Positions 45,887-59,192 of a DNA stretch of 64,000 nucleotides are shown here, one piece after another. Under the pieces are notes generated by a model that did not search any database, was not told the origin of the DNA, and saw nothing but the letters and a program-made list of their open reading frames with translations. Source of the DNA: Ypsolopha sequella (taxonomy: Eukaryota > Arthropoda > Insecta > Lepidoptera > Ypsolophidae); the NCBI GenBank assembly GCA_934047225.1, contig OW203985.1, positions 5,225,501-5,289,500 on the forward strand, in the 5' to 3' direction. Position 1 is the first letter of the stretch; each line of letters opens with the position of its first letter. Both the position numbers and the translations under genes were made by a program.

Positions 45887-46949
45887 ATCGTTCTAATTAG
45901 CTATCTGTATAAATGTCACCGTAAGATTGTAAAATCCAATAGAGTATATTTTTATTCTACTAGTGAGATTATATATCAACGGTAGGTTTTTTCAGGTTGT
46001 TTATAAACTAACCTAACCCATTTAAATTATAATTTGTCGGATTATATTGTCGGTGGAAGTGAGAGGTGGATAGAACAGCGGCCATTTTTATTCCTAAGGT
46101 CTATACATATTCTTGGTGGAATATCAACTTCAATAAATTATACACAAATTCTTTTACTTTTATTCCACAAATATTTATTTTTAATTTAAATTTAGGCGAC
46201 AGGTTTTGTGTTTTGTAAATATTTGTGGAATAAAAGTTGTATACAAAAATAGAGTTTGAGAGCCGCTGCTCTAGGCATTGCCTCCGCACTTCTTTCATTG
46301 TTATTCCTCAGGGAGGTCCGTGATTAATCAGATCGGATTTTTATGTGAAGGTCGTTGTTTATTGTACGTTTTCTGTTCAAGGAAGCTTCGTTTTAAATAT
46401 TTAAAGCACCATGTTTTGTATGCTGGTTAGGAAGCAACATTGTCAGAGTTCAGCACGACAACGTTTTTTTTTAACATAATTGTTGTTTTACCTATTTTAT
46501 ACATACTGTGTTATGAAACCTCTAAAGCCACCTAACACGGGGCCGTAACCAGGAAATTAGGAACAACTTCTGAATGATTATTTTACTTCATGGTAACCGC
46601 TGGACAACCATCTTTAACATCTTGAATAATTCAATATAATAATCTTAAGTTTAATAACCTATTACATAATAACCATTTTAGAAATAATTTAGATTTTTGT
46701 TTGAGGTTTAGGGTGGTGTTTGAACCCCAAAAACCCCCATGCAAAGCCTTTTATACTTTCAGCCCTTTAGCTGGAGGCAGGAATAAGGTATTATAAATTG
46801 ATAACAAAGGAAAACTAGAGTTTTTCATGTTTCAGGGGTGCATGCTAAAACCGGCGTCGAACTAAGGTTAAGGATACTGGAAATAGTGATACAGCTCTGA
46901 ATTGGACTAAAATATTCTGCCAGAAAAGACAACAAAAAATGGAACAAGA

Positions 46950-47125
46950 CAATTATGGAGTAGCGGCCTAATGTGGTACATGGATCTCTATCAGATCACC
47001 AGCGGTTAGATGATTTTGCCAAGATAACTGGCAAGCATTTAATGAGCTTGGCTCAAGACTCAAGGTCGCACAGAGTGGTGCAAAAAAAAGAGGTCTATAC
47101 CCAGTAATGGGCTTTAAGGACAGAC
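46950..47125 (+). pseudogene. Probable LINE C-terminal remnant
   Basis: A broken frame with DDFAKITGKHLMSLAQDSRS and VVQKKRGLYPVMG resembles the end of RTE-like LINE proteins (R-W-x-D-D-x-x-K-x-x-G-x-x-W-x-x-x-A-Q-D-R). Tryptophans at key places are missing, so the match is weak. Confidence 0.35.
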
Positions 47126-47756
47126 ATCATGACGGGACCAACTCAGTTGTGGGCGTGGCTAAATATCATGCTATTTTATTTCGCTATAAGGTGCACGCTC
47201 CATGAAACTTGCGAGGACAATACAATCGTGCCGATTTTGTCGCGGGTGCAAAATTGAATACTTGTTTCAGGATAAAACCAGATTTTGGCAAGACTGTGGA
47301 CGTTTTTAAAAATTATTTTTTGTAATTATTAATCTAGATTACAGTTTCGATGTTTGACTCATATTAATTCTTTGACTTTATCTAAAACCATAAAAGCTAG
47401 CACATTTGGCTACACTTTACGTTAAATTTACGTATTTTAGTTGTCGTTATGATATTACTCAAATTTAACGAATTTTAGTTCGACTTTAACATAGAACTAA
47501 ATAATGTTAACGGACTTAGCCTAAAATATTGTAATAACTTTTTATAGATACCCCACAATGTGGTGACAGCGTTTGTATGTAGGTTTGGGTGTAAATCGGA
47601 TACGAAGCTTGAGCTGCCTACGGCGAAGCAGCGCTACGAAGCGGGAATGCGGGAAAATATCACCATAGCGATTTTATATTGTATTTGCTTGTTATATCTC
47701 AAAAAAAATGTGTGATAAAACAAGTAGATAATAGTTCAGAGAATACTATATTTAAA

Positions 47757-48045
47757 TAAGCAGCGGTAGCTCGTCGGTAGCACGTTTTCAATCTTGGGAA
47801 CCAAGTTCGAATCCTACCAGCGAACGGGCCTATGTATGTTTAGTTGCCATCAACCGGACTGGGTGCCTATCATCAAAAACATAGGTATACTATCGAATCC
47901 CGATTGTCTAAGGATGTGAAGTGACGACACAGTTCATAAATAGTTGCCCACTAAAGGCAATTTTGAAAGTTCAGTTTTTATCAATATTTTTGATGATAGA
48001 GGCACCCAGTCCAGTTGGCAACTAGAGACACATAATAGAAGGGCA
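47757..48045 (+). mobile_element. Second tRNA-derived SINE type, with foldback body
   Basis: Head CAGCGGTAGCTCGTCGGTAG CACG (A-box) and AAGTTCGAATCCTACC (B-box) are tRNA-like. The body CGGACTGGGTGCCTATCATC ... AGGCACCCAGTCCAG is an inverted repeat. The body without the head occurs at about 5655-5895, and a head without this body at 20347-20412 (minus). Confidence 0.65.
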
Positions 48046-48348
48046 GGTCGAGTATGTGAGTTTTTCTGAATTTGCGTGTATAGTATTTGCATTAAGCAAA
48101 GCATAAAGTAAAGTAATACCTAGTGTTAAGAATAATAGTAATATTAATAGTAATAGTGTTAATAAATAATACATAACATATGCTGCAGATGAAGGAAAAC
48201 ACTGTGAGGTAAACCTGCATCCTCAAAAGAGTGTATTTGTACACGAAGTACGGCTTTAGGTTCACCTGCTGTTATGTTACGACATGAAAGCTGTCGGTGA
48301 AAAGCGGGTGCACGAGTGTAGACTGTTCCGGTGATAGTCCACACTTAG

Positions 48349-51300
48349 GAAGGCCCTGTGCCATCCCCCATTTTGTTGTTTTAGTTTTATACAGAGCTAT
48401 TGTAATAAAATCTATAAGGTTTGGTAAGAAATAATCAAAGACAATAAGACTTCTTCCTCATCCGTAACTTGGTATTTGCTCTATGTCCATAACCTAGCAT
48501 TTTATAGAATATCCAAATTAAATGGGCTGTAAATGCGTGGAATAAGGTAATTCCCTCCCAGCATGTATTTTGCAGCATGCAATAAATAAAAAATTGCTTA
48601 GTAACAGACTGTGCTCGACCGAAGGCTGGCCGTCTTCGGCCAAAAAAGGCACCTCCGGCCACAGCTTTAAAAGCCGAAAGAAGTTGGAACATTTTTATAT
48701 GGAGGTTGGCATAGTCATCGGCCGTTCTGTTCTTTTTTTTTTCTTTTTCAAATCTGCTTTGTAATGTGAAACCTATATATGAATAGAGGACACAAACATA
48801 TATATATATTTTATATAAAATAGTGTCCTAAAACGTCACGTTACCGAGATGATGCTGAGAGATAAAGACCACTATATGACATTAGAGATTTTTGTACTTA
48901 TATCCATATACATATTATACTTCATGCTTCTACTTTAACAGACTCTGTCAGTAAAAATATAAAATGGTACACAAACTACTCATTTTTTCGTAAATACATA
49001 ATATATCGTTATAAACCTAGACTTTAACTAAATTCATAAAAATATTAATTGATTTTGGGACTAGCTAACCAAGGATTGGCAGCAAGGTTGCTGTATTAGT
49101 TTATACCATGATCTATTACTATTAAAAAAAAAATTCCATATACTTCTATGTAAAATGCACCCTGATTTTTACGTGCTCTCTTACAGCTCCTTGGTTGATT
49201 CACTTGAATTCACCCCAAAGGTATTATTATCAATTCATTGCAAGTAACAATGGCAAATTCTGTAAATCCTTTACGAGTCCTTGCATCTATTGCCTGTATT
49301 GCGTTCTACGTTGGGTGAAATTATTTAGCGTAACCAACTGAGATTTTTTTTTCATTTAATTGTTCCGCTTTATATTTCCTACTTTGTAAATTTAGCATTT
49401 GTTTTTTTTTATATATATTGTTATTATTTTTTTTTACCTCTACAGATTCACATCTTTTCATTGTTACAATTAAAAGTAAAATACATTGTCACAATACAAT
49501 TTCAATACATAATATCATGCATGAACTATCAATCATTAAACATTTTTTACTTTATTGTTGTAGACAAGAAAATTGCCAATATTCATTAAAATTAAAATAA
49601 ATTAAACTGAGATTTGGGGCGTCATATTTAAGTTATATCTCGTTTATTAATAGTTTGCGAGCTGTGATTAGTCAATCTTTTTCCAAAGACATTTGTGGGT
49701 ACGCATGCGATTTTGATTTCTTTGGTCCAGTGTGGTACTACATATATTTAAAGCTTAAATAAAAAAAAAGACATGTCTTACTGGTGGTAACTGGAATTAT
49801 TTAAATTAAAACAAATAGAGAATCTTTATTATCTCAGAAACCATTGTTTTTTGGATAGCATATGTCATAGAATACTCATAATTGTCTTTATCCATCATCT
49901 TTATTACCTCCCAAAATAAATGGTTCTATTTTAACCGGTAACCTTAAAGGTTTAATTGCGCACATATTTGCACATATTAAACTTGTAAGACCGCCGGGTG
50001 AACCATACGAAAAATTTTCTAATTTATATTTTAATTTATTTTATGTAATTTAAAAAAATATGTAATAACGTATAATAAAATAATAAATAAAATAGCTTTA
50101 TTGTTCAAAAACAGAGCATTAACACAAGTTGCAAGGGCCCCTGTACTAGACCTGAAAGACCTGATTTACTGGGTGCCCCGCTCTACCACCAAGACAATTA
50201 TTATTTGAACTTAAATAAAAGTAGGTACAGCTTTGTTAATAATAATAATTGATAAATCTTACTCTAAATAAAATACTACAATATTAAGTTAACATATGTT
50301 TGTTTTATTGTGTGTGTGTGTGAGGGTGTGTAGAAGTGTGTGAGAGGGTGCAGAAGGGTGTGTGAGGATGTGTATGTGTGTGATGTGGAAGCGCGTTTGC
50401 GGTTTCGTACTTGTTAAATGAGATAGGCATAGCATAATTTACTTAATAAGGTTTTCTGTTTCTTCATAATTTAGATAGTTTAGGTAAAGCGTAAGTTTCT
50501 GTTTTATTTCCGATACGGTAAACTGGTAAATTTCAATAATTCTGTTAACCTTGTACATGGATGAGGATTGAAATGGGAATTGTTTTTGTGCAAATGTAGT
50601 TCTTTTTTTGTCTATAACGTATCTCATAAGCGTAAGCTTAATTTAGGTTTTCTTTTACTTTAAGTAATTTGTTTAAGTTATAGTTTATTATTTCATGATT
50701 TATTAGTAATTTATAAAATTTAGCATGTTTGTATTTTTTGTTTAAGTTTTTTTTTCTGTTTAACATTGTAACATTATGCGAGGGCTGTGTGCTCCTATAA
50801 TTTGTATAACTCTGCAGCACTAATGTATACTCAATAAGTAGATGTTTGTAATCGCAGTATGCAGTTGGAACTCCTTAATAAATAAATGAAAAAATAAATA
50901 GTAATGTGAGAGTCTATAGATAGTAAAATAGGGCCGAAATATAATAACAGCTAAAGATCGCAAATATGACCCTACCTATAGATAATTTATTAAAACTCGC
51001 GTGAAAAAATTACCAAATTGTTATAATATGCGACTTTTAACACTCCGTGTGATTATTGTTCACTATATGCCTACTGTATCACCGATACAATTTCGGCATA
51101 GGTCCGAACATTTAAAGTAGGTTAAAAACTAAAATTTTCTCCACGTGGTTTCGGTTAGCACCCCGCCCGCTCAACTAGAAAAATATAATTAACGTTTTAG
51201 CTGTAAGACTTTTTAGCTAGGGCACATTTAGATGGGAAGGTGTGCAAAGCACAGAGTAAAATTTAATAGTTAATGTAACACCAACGGCACCTTCGATTTC

Positions 51301-52724
51301 GGGTTTAGCTTCGGCTAAATGCTTTGATTCCGGCCGAAAATAAACCTTCGCTTGGACACTAGCTACAAGCATCATTACAACGCATTTCCTCTTGAAGACC
51401 CCTACTTGAAGCAATGTCATTATCACAGTTATTAAATTGTCCATCCTCAGATGATCAGTGTTTGTTTATGTTGTTTATTTAGGATTCCACAGAAAAACTG
51501 AAACCCTTGTAGCAGACCAAGCTGAGATGCGTTTAGAAATACAGGTTGATAATAATTAACCCCCTAGCTATATCAAAGGAAACTATTCTATGTTCGAAAT
51601 AAAAAAAGTATGTTTTGTTATTTTTGTCTTGCTTCATAATTTAAAAAAAAAGATATCGACCGCCAAAGTCGATCGCGGGTTAATGTAGGGTAGATTGCGG
51701 GGGTGGGCGCCAAAGGCGTCGGGAATGTTTTTCATTGATGGTTGGGGGTCTAAGTAGTAACTACTATATAATCTGTGATCTGAGGCTCGTTGCGGGGAAG
51801 GCCCAACCAACATCTTCTCTATATCAGGCCTTACAACTGAAATGGCTTTTAGTGATGACGTCATCACTAGTGGTACATGCTATTTTACTATAGGATTTTC
51901 AACAACAAATTTTTCATTCCCATTTTATTTTTAAGCACCGTATTTATTCAAAAGAATTAAGAAACTTATTACTTTTGAATTGTTTACATATTTATGTATT
52001 ACTTTTTTAGTTCTTACTTTTTTTGTATTAATTATTCATTAAATTTTAAAAAAGTTGTGACATTGCTTACTATTTTTCATCCGGTCTGAAACGTCAAATA
52101 AAATAAAAATCAATAAATCTGCCAAACTCCCCTAAAGAAATGTCTCCCTTGTACCACTAGTGATGACGTCACATTTGAGTTGCCAGGCCTGTACAGAATG
52201 TACACTGACAGTAGGTGTTGGTCCTACCGCCTATTGTCAGTCACATGTCGCGTCACATAAGTTAGCAATTTATTCGAAATTCAGATAATAATCCGAATGA
52301 AAAATTTGAGAAAAAAAACGTTTTTTAATGATTTTGTGTTCTATTAGTGATTCTGTCTGATTCATATATTTCAATATAGCTAGGGGGTTCATTTCCAACC
52401 TATATATTGGTCCCCAGGAAAAAGAAAGAATTTAACCTACCTCCGCATTTTTTAAATTGGTATTGTGACACTTACTAAGTGTCCGGCAAATAATTTATTT
52501 TTTAATTCCTTTACTTGACGACGACGTTTTAGCAAAGTTTATTGGCAAAAAAAATGGTTTGCGTCAGAGATAGAACCGTAAATTTTTGGTGTGTATACTT
52601 TTCATGCCGCCTCTTTACCCAATCACAAAGGTAAGAATCAATGGCTATATATTATAATAATATGTCAGTATTCGCCTACGAGGTCATTTAATTTTTTTAT
52701 TATTTCGTTTAAGACTGTACCTGA
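48349..52724. other. No gene seen; repeats and microsatellites
   Basis: Holds a GT-rich microsatellite (50311-50390), AT-rich stretches, and CCGGCCG-rich pieces at 48605-48680 and 51290-51360 that look like common lepidopteran repeats. No exon was recognised. Confidence 0.4.
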
Positions 52725-53212
52725 GCCTAGAGCATGAACAACGCCAGACATTCGAGGATTCAATTGAAAAAATCGGACTCTCCTTGTATGTATTGAAAAA
52801 AATATATTTGATATATTGATCTTTTACCTAGGGATTCTACTTATAAACAATGTATTAAGATTTGTACTTTTGTCAAAAAAATATGTTTTCCACCCTCTTC
52901 CTTTTTTGTTTTCAAACGTTCGTTTCAAGAACGCGGTTAAGAGGTCAACTTGATTTTTTTTTCATAAAATAGGGAATAAAATATGAAAGGATTCTACTTA
53001 AATCCAATATTTTTTCCCTACAAAAATTTCAGTATTAGCTGAAAACACACCAATGTGTTGTATCACTGCGTGATCATTAGTATTACGCGTCCAAGAAAAA
53101 GAAGCCATTGAGCCAACATATAATCGCCTCTATCAAAAGCAAATATGGTATTTGCCATTGGACTTATTGTGCTGGATGGATGATAAAAAAACTGCTAGGG
53201 TAGGCCATCCTC
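52725..53212 (-). mobile_element. Family D repeat
   Basis: Reverse orientation, ending GCTAGGGTAGGCCATCCTC. Its outer end (AACGCCAGACATTC) matches the 21199 copy better than the 32297 copy. Confidence 0.65.
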
Positions 53213-53319
53213 TTAACTATAATTAGATAGGAAGTGTACCGGAAGTAACGTACAAGTTCTGAACAGGCCCCTATACAAGATACGAATAAAGAAATATCTA
53301 CAAGCTCAACGATAAATAA

Positions 53320-53640
53320 TGGTGTCGATTCGGCGCAACACAACTTAACTAATTTGATAGGACTAACCTTAACCGTCTTTTTGTCTTTTCGATACAGAAA
53401 GAAAAAGACCGAACGCTTAAATTAAGTTTAGTCCTGTCAAATAAGTTAAGTCGTGTTGCGCCGAATCGACACAAATGTATACAAATAACAAACAAACAAA
53501 CCAGCAAGTTTCAGATTTATAATAACAATAATAGTTTCGATTCGGCGTAACACGTTTTAACTTCTTTGACAAGACTAAACTTGATATACGCGTTCTGTCT
53601 CTTTCTTTTTGTATCGAAAAGATAAAGACAGAAGCTAATA
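53320..53640. mobile_element. Two neighbouring hairpin MITE family B copies
   Basis: 53320-53473 is a complete palindrome with GTGTCGATTCGGCGCAACAC ends. A second copy starts at 53531 (TTCGATTCGGCGTAACACG) and is cut short after GACAGAAGC near 53634, so only one arm and the loop remain. Confidence 0.75.
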
Positions 53641-54732
53641 TTCAGAAATATCATACGATACAGTATATGCTTATTTACCTATATACCTATATATTTACTT
53701 ATATACCTGTGAAACAAGATAAACCGTAATTTTAGTTTAGTCTTACGAGTATCATAAAGTCTCAGGATCATTTAAAGGATGGGATGATTTTAATTAAAGT
53801 GGGTAAAAATGCAAATCATAATTACTTACTTTAAAATAAAAAAAGTATGCAATAAATGCGTACAGCAAATTCGCGAACATTTCTTAATTTAAATAAGGTT
53901 TTCACAAGAAAAAGATGTCATTTTACGTATTACATTCTGATTACAGTATACTTAATTAAAGTTCTTATAGTTCCCACTCGTAATAACTTCGCGAAATGAA
54001 TGGAGTTTAAAGGAACTTCCAAGATTTTGCATGTCAACACTGCGGCTGTGTATGACACCATGTGTAATCTTTCATTTAAATCATATTGCGATAAAAAAAC
54101 AGATAGGGGCTTAATTTTACAGTGGGATCTGATTGATTCATCACAAACTGTTTCTTCATGTTTTGTGATATGCTACTCGTATACGCAATGAATGCTTACC
54201 GTATTCCACTACTAGCATAATCAGAATTTGTATATCTTATACCCCAGGATATTTTTGTACCAGCACAATGAGCCCGCCATGAAGATTTTTATGAAAATCG
54301 ATTGCTTTTAAAAAGCTAAAAACAGTGATAAATAGAAGATTGTACAACAAGGGCATAAAACAATCCATTTTATCCGAGACGTTTATATGCCCGAGCCAAA
54401 CGGCGAGGGCATATATTGAGTCGAGGATAAAATGGGTTTTATGCCAGGGTTATACACTCTGCTTTTCACTTCGATTGCAAGGAAATGAAACAGTGATATT
54501 GCTAGCAAATGACATAATATATTTAACATTCAATAGGTAATATTTAATGCAAATTTAAATAAACAACTTAATATATGTACCTATTGAGGAAAACCAACAG
54601 CTCTTTCCCGCCAAAGTATTTTTTTTTTAATTTCTTCCACTGTTATTGAGTTTTAAAAAGTTTGTCTATGATGTTGTACTGACTGTATGTAGGTACGTTC
54701 TTAGAAGCAGTAAATACTTTTATGCACTAGAG

Positions 54733-55031
54733 CAAGCCTGGCCAATACATTTTCCAGGTAAACAAAATTTCTTAGACTGTGGTGGCGCCGGGCCACCACT
54801 ACTGTCATATTCATAAGGTAATTTATACACAAAAAAGACAAAATATACTTTAATTTACTTTATTTGTGAATGAAATGAAACAACATATTTCTTTTTATTT
54901 AATGTGAGCTATGAAGTGGTTTTCCTGATAGTAATTTGTCGGCTAGCCGGCCGACCGAAGTGCTGGCGGGCAAATTCAAATGCCTTGGCGGGCCAGTTCG
55001 TGGCCCGCGTGCCTTGGTTTGGCCGTCCTTG
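54733..55031. mobile_element. hAT-like MITE with 8-bp target duplication
   Basis: Left end CAAGCCTGGCCAATACATTT, right end TTTGGCCGTCCTTG (complement CAAGGACGGCCAAA). Flanked by CACTAGAG at 54725-54732 and 55032-55039. GC-rich CCGGGCC/GGCCCGC blocks inside resemble other hAT MITEs. About 299 bp, no coding capacity. Confidence 0.85.
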
Positions 55032-55430
55032 CACTAGAGCATAAAACATAGTTTTAGTCCGCTTATAGCAAGCATAAACAAGAACTTTACGAGCATGAGA
55101 AGTGAAAATATTTTTTTCGATAGTTTAAAAAATTACGAAGTTGGCAATCGAAGTGAGTGACGTCATCTGACACGATTTCATACTAAAAATGATAATATCG
55201 CTATCGCTAACTTCGTTAATCATAGGAATTTTTCAAAAAATCAAATGTATTGTGCTTTGCTATAACTAATTAATCAGTTGCTACAAAAAATATACTGATA
55301 TTACAGTACAGGCGACGCGTCCATTGTTGGCAGATTGGGTATCTAAAGTAGGCTTTCCTGGTGGCTTGTCCTGAACGTAGTGGGCGGGGTACCACCTTGC
55401 GTGTAAATAGATTAGTATAGAATCCCCTTA

Positions 55431-55936
55431 TTAAGGCGATACGTAAAAGTTTTAGCGCCCCTGTTACTCCATATGCGAAAAAACCCTCAGTGCAAGTGGG
55501 ACGGATTCGTGGAAAAGTAGCAAAAAGTCGGTTTTTTATTTATATAAAATGTACTAAGCTATTTTGTCAAAAAGATTTTCAAGGAGACTTTACAAATACA
55601 TAATATCCACATTTTGAATGCAATTTCACAATGAAATTAGTTAGGATTTCAGAATTACAGGAAAAAATAAAACAATTTAGAGGTCTTTTCGGAATTAAAT
55701 TCTATCGAGAAAATTTCATCTAATCGCGTTTTCCTTCAGTGAGAATCTTAATCAAATACTCAATAAACATTTACCCAAAAATCAAATACGTAGATGATGT
55801 TATAGGGGAATAAATGGATTATTATTACATACGGCTTGAACACTCACGTGTGATTGTTGTTGACTATATGCCAACCGTTTGACCGATACAATTTCGGCAT
55901 TATCAAGGCGAGTGTATTTTTTTGATATCGCCTTAA
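55431..55936 (+). mobile_element. Family A element with an internal extra segment
   Basis: Starts TTAAGGCGATACGTAAAAG and ends GATATCGCCTTAA. Subfamily 1 interior. Between about 55826 and 55910 it holds about 80 extra bases, much of which resembles the sequence at 51041-51100. Confidence 0.75.
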
Positions 55937-57398
55937 TTCGGTCGTCGGTCGATCGTTATTGAATACGTTGTCGCATAAGGCATTACCTTGAAAGCCACTC
56001 AAATAGTTTCTGAATCTATTCTGATGGTTCGGCTACTAATATTGGTTAATTTCATTATTGTAAAAATATTTATTTTCGTTTCATTTTACAGAAACTTATA
56101 AAGACATCATCATTCCATATTTCTAGGGTTCCGTTATCGAAAATTGGAAAAAGACAACTCCTTTATTTTGATGATACGTGGATCTGTCCGTATTCCTGTC
56201 TGTCTGCCACAGTCACTTTTCTCCGAGATGAAAGAAGCTATTACTAGTAATTTGAAATGGTAATAAATCATGCTTTCCCGCACTAGTTAAAGGGTTATTG
56301 TCACAAAAATATTGACCATAGCAAATGAGGTATTATATATTATATAAGGGCGTAAGAATTTTTTTTTAAATCTTTGCACTTTTTGTTGTGTATGTTTCAA
56401 AATTCACAACATAATGAACATAAAAAATATGCCCCTCCTTTATTTTCGAAAGTATCAGAAAATCCGTACACCTATCATAAATGCGAAAGTTTGTTGTTTT
56501 TTTGCATAGAGTTAGTTTTTGGGCCGAAAAGCGTCATAGGCTTCTTTTATCCCGGGATAATTAGCAAATTAATTCAGCGCGGGCGAAGCCGCGGGCAAAA
56601 GCTATATGCAATAAAATAAAGAGGAAATAATTATAGCGATGTTTAACATTATAATAATTTACAGAAACGCGAAAACGTACGGTACACTCGGTGCACATGC
56701 CCAGTTTTTTTTTTAAACAAGCAGAAAAAGTAATAGCTGTCAAAAACTCCAAGATCATTCACTGCAGCAGCAAGTTCATCACTTTTATGAGCTTTAGGAA
56801 GGCATTACACTTTTATTACCCATCTATACCATGTATGGATGAAGCTTAAAACCATTTTCCACCTGGTGGAGTGAGCTGCTGATTCTGGTTTCTGAATATA
56901 TCGAATGTGAAATGCAAGTAATTTATACTGTCAGGTGTGAATCCTTGATGAAACTTCATTCTAACACTAATAAAAGTCTTTTTGTACGAGTTCCACTATT
57001 TTATTTACTTAATTATTGCGACTAGTTTCGTCTATTTGACATCGTCGTGCTGATTGGAATAGGTAAACAGTAAAAGTATAGCTAACTAAGTCTTAGGGTA
57101 GATAAATGCTAAAATAAAATTAAAAGTAAATGAAGATACATGGATATTTATTTGCGTTTTGATAAAAATATTCATAAGTAAATAATAAAACGAGAAATGT
57201 CCAAATTAAAATTAAAGATTAAATTCAATTAAATTCGAAAGTCATAAATAATATAAAATTAAATAAATGTCAACTTGGAAATTGAATAATGAAATACCGC
57301 GGTGTAATAACAGAACTTGGCTATGTTTCAAAGTTAACAAGTCCAATATTCTAAAATCGAAATAAAACTAGAATCATCTATCGACAGACTTTTATTAG
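55937..57398. other. No gene seen; repeat pieces
   Basis: Includes the common GCGCGGGCGAAGCCGCGGGC motif at 56577 (part of a frequent lepidopteran repeat) and a SINE-body fragment at about 56850-56940. Confidence 0.4.
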
Positions 57399-57608
57399 TG
57401 TTTGAAATGCAAGTCACAATCTACACCCGCCTTACACCGACAATTATTACGTCCCAGCGTTACGGATGGTCCACTATTGCCGTAATTTGGACCTACATGT
57501 GGTGCCTTCCGAGACACGCAGACCGAACTCAAATGTGCCCCTACGGGATTTGAACCCGCGACCTGCGGATTAATGGTCTGGTACTTCAACTACTAGACCA
57601 CAGAGGCA
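57399..57608 (-). mobile_element. tRNA-derived SINE
   Basis: On the minus strand 57608-57536 is a 73-nt tRNA-like head: TGCCTCT pairs with AGGGGCA, A-box-like TGGTCTAGTAGTTG, B-box GGTTCAAATCC. The body ends TGACTTGCATTTCA. The body recurs as fragments at 18238-18352, 19401-19512, 20130-20200, 31594-31769, 48186-48348 and 58706-58876. The anticodon arm pairs poorly, so this is not a working tRNA. Confidence 0.75.
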
Positions 57609-57647
57609 ATCAAGAGTAGTGAATATGAATTTTTTTGGAATTATTTG

Positions 57648-57749
57648 CTGAAGGCAAAGGAAAACTAGCTGGCGTGACGGCAAAAGAAAACTAGCTGACG
57701 GCAAAGGAATACTAGCTGACGGCAAAGGAAAACTAGCTGATGGCAAAGG
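57648..57749 (+). repeat. 21-bp minisatellite, about 5 copies
   Basis: Unit CTGACGGCAAAGGAAAACTAG, with small differences between copies. Confidence 0.85.
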
Positions 57750-59192
57750 TTAAAAAATTCAGTTCCCTTGGACTTCTTGACGATAGTAGCATGAAAGATG
57801 TATTAATGACTTTATAATATGTTATAGAAAAGGTGAATCCCAATGGTGATATTGCTTAGAGTTCCATATATGCTTGGTTTTTATGACATCATAATTTTTT
57901 GTATGCATTTCATTTGACTTTTTTTTAGTCTTATCGTGTGTGGCACTCATTGTGAGCTAATTGTAAAAATGTACTACATCATTACATTTCAGCCACTGGT
58001 TTTCTGAAAAAAAGCCTTTTCAAAACATATTAAGTCAAAGCTCCTCCAGTCAGAAAACGGCTAATGTAATAGTTATGAAACGTTCCGTCAAATGAATCTT
58101 AAGGGGCTGCACAATGCTAAAATTCAGTCCTGCTCTAACGCTTTTGTTTTTTAACTGTCTATCCTGCTCTATCAGATACCGAGCACGCAAAAGTTCAGTT
58201 ATTTTGAAATTGCGGCTACATTAGGGCATTAACTATAATTTGTTTATGTAATAAAGATGGTTTTTTCTAGTAATTATCTGCGTGTGTTGGTTTCGTTTCA
58301 ATCGAAATATGGATACTGAATCTCTTTTTCGTAAAATTCATGCTTTTTAAAAGTATTATAATTAAAAGAAGATTGAAAGTATGTTTATTTATAAAGTGTA
58401 ATTAATAATTGTCTTGAGTCAAAAAACACGCCATATTTTTTTTCAAATTTTCACCACGTACATTGACGTAACCGAATCCAATGCAAACTGTTGCTTAGCA
58501 TTGTGGAGCCCCTTAAAATCCTCATGTCGTACGTAATGAAAGTCCAAAAAGCCCTTTCATTTGTTAAGCCCCACTAAAGGTTTAAGAAAAAACATACAAG
58601 AAAATAATGACGTCATAAAAACAAAACATGGATCTCTAAGCAATATCACCATTGATATTATTGTCCTACAACTTACAAAGAAGCCATTGACACCTCTTCC
58701 ATGCTTCAATCAATAAGGAATCCATGATAAAAACAAGTCCCCATCAGACTAATAATGTATTTATAGTACGGCGACCTATCAAGTTGTGACGTGAAAATCG
58801 TCGGTGAAGAAAAGTGTGCAAGTCTTGACTGTACGCGTAACAGTCAACAGTACAGAACACCTGTGACACCCTCTCGATAATGATGAGTTTTTTTATAAAC
58901 ATTTAAATCCCAGAATCAGGCTGCAGGTCATCTGCAACCGTAGCACGTCTGCAGCAACTATAACTTTGTATTGTATTATATAGTTTTATCTTCCATCTCT
59001 AGCTACGTGGATGTTTCGCTGATGAGGGGAAAAATGTAGCCAGAATAATGAGAAACTAAAAGGCTGCCTTTCTGACTCTAATTGCAAGGAATATTCATTT
59101 GTAAAACGTTGAATCCTCTTATGTCGGCGGGGTTTTATACATTTATTATTTATACCTTATTTATATTTTCAATTTTGTTGTTTTTATTGCAT

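Noticed and set aside
51217..51444. 75-codon minus-strand frame
   Set aside because: It overlaps a CCGGCCG-type dispersed repeat piece and shows no recognisable domain.
57536..57608. Functional tRNA gene
   Set aside because: The acceptor stem and boxes are tRNA-like, but the anticodon arm pairs poorly and the sequence continues into a SINE body present elsewhere in the window.
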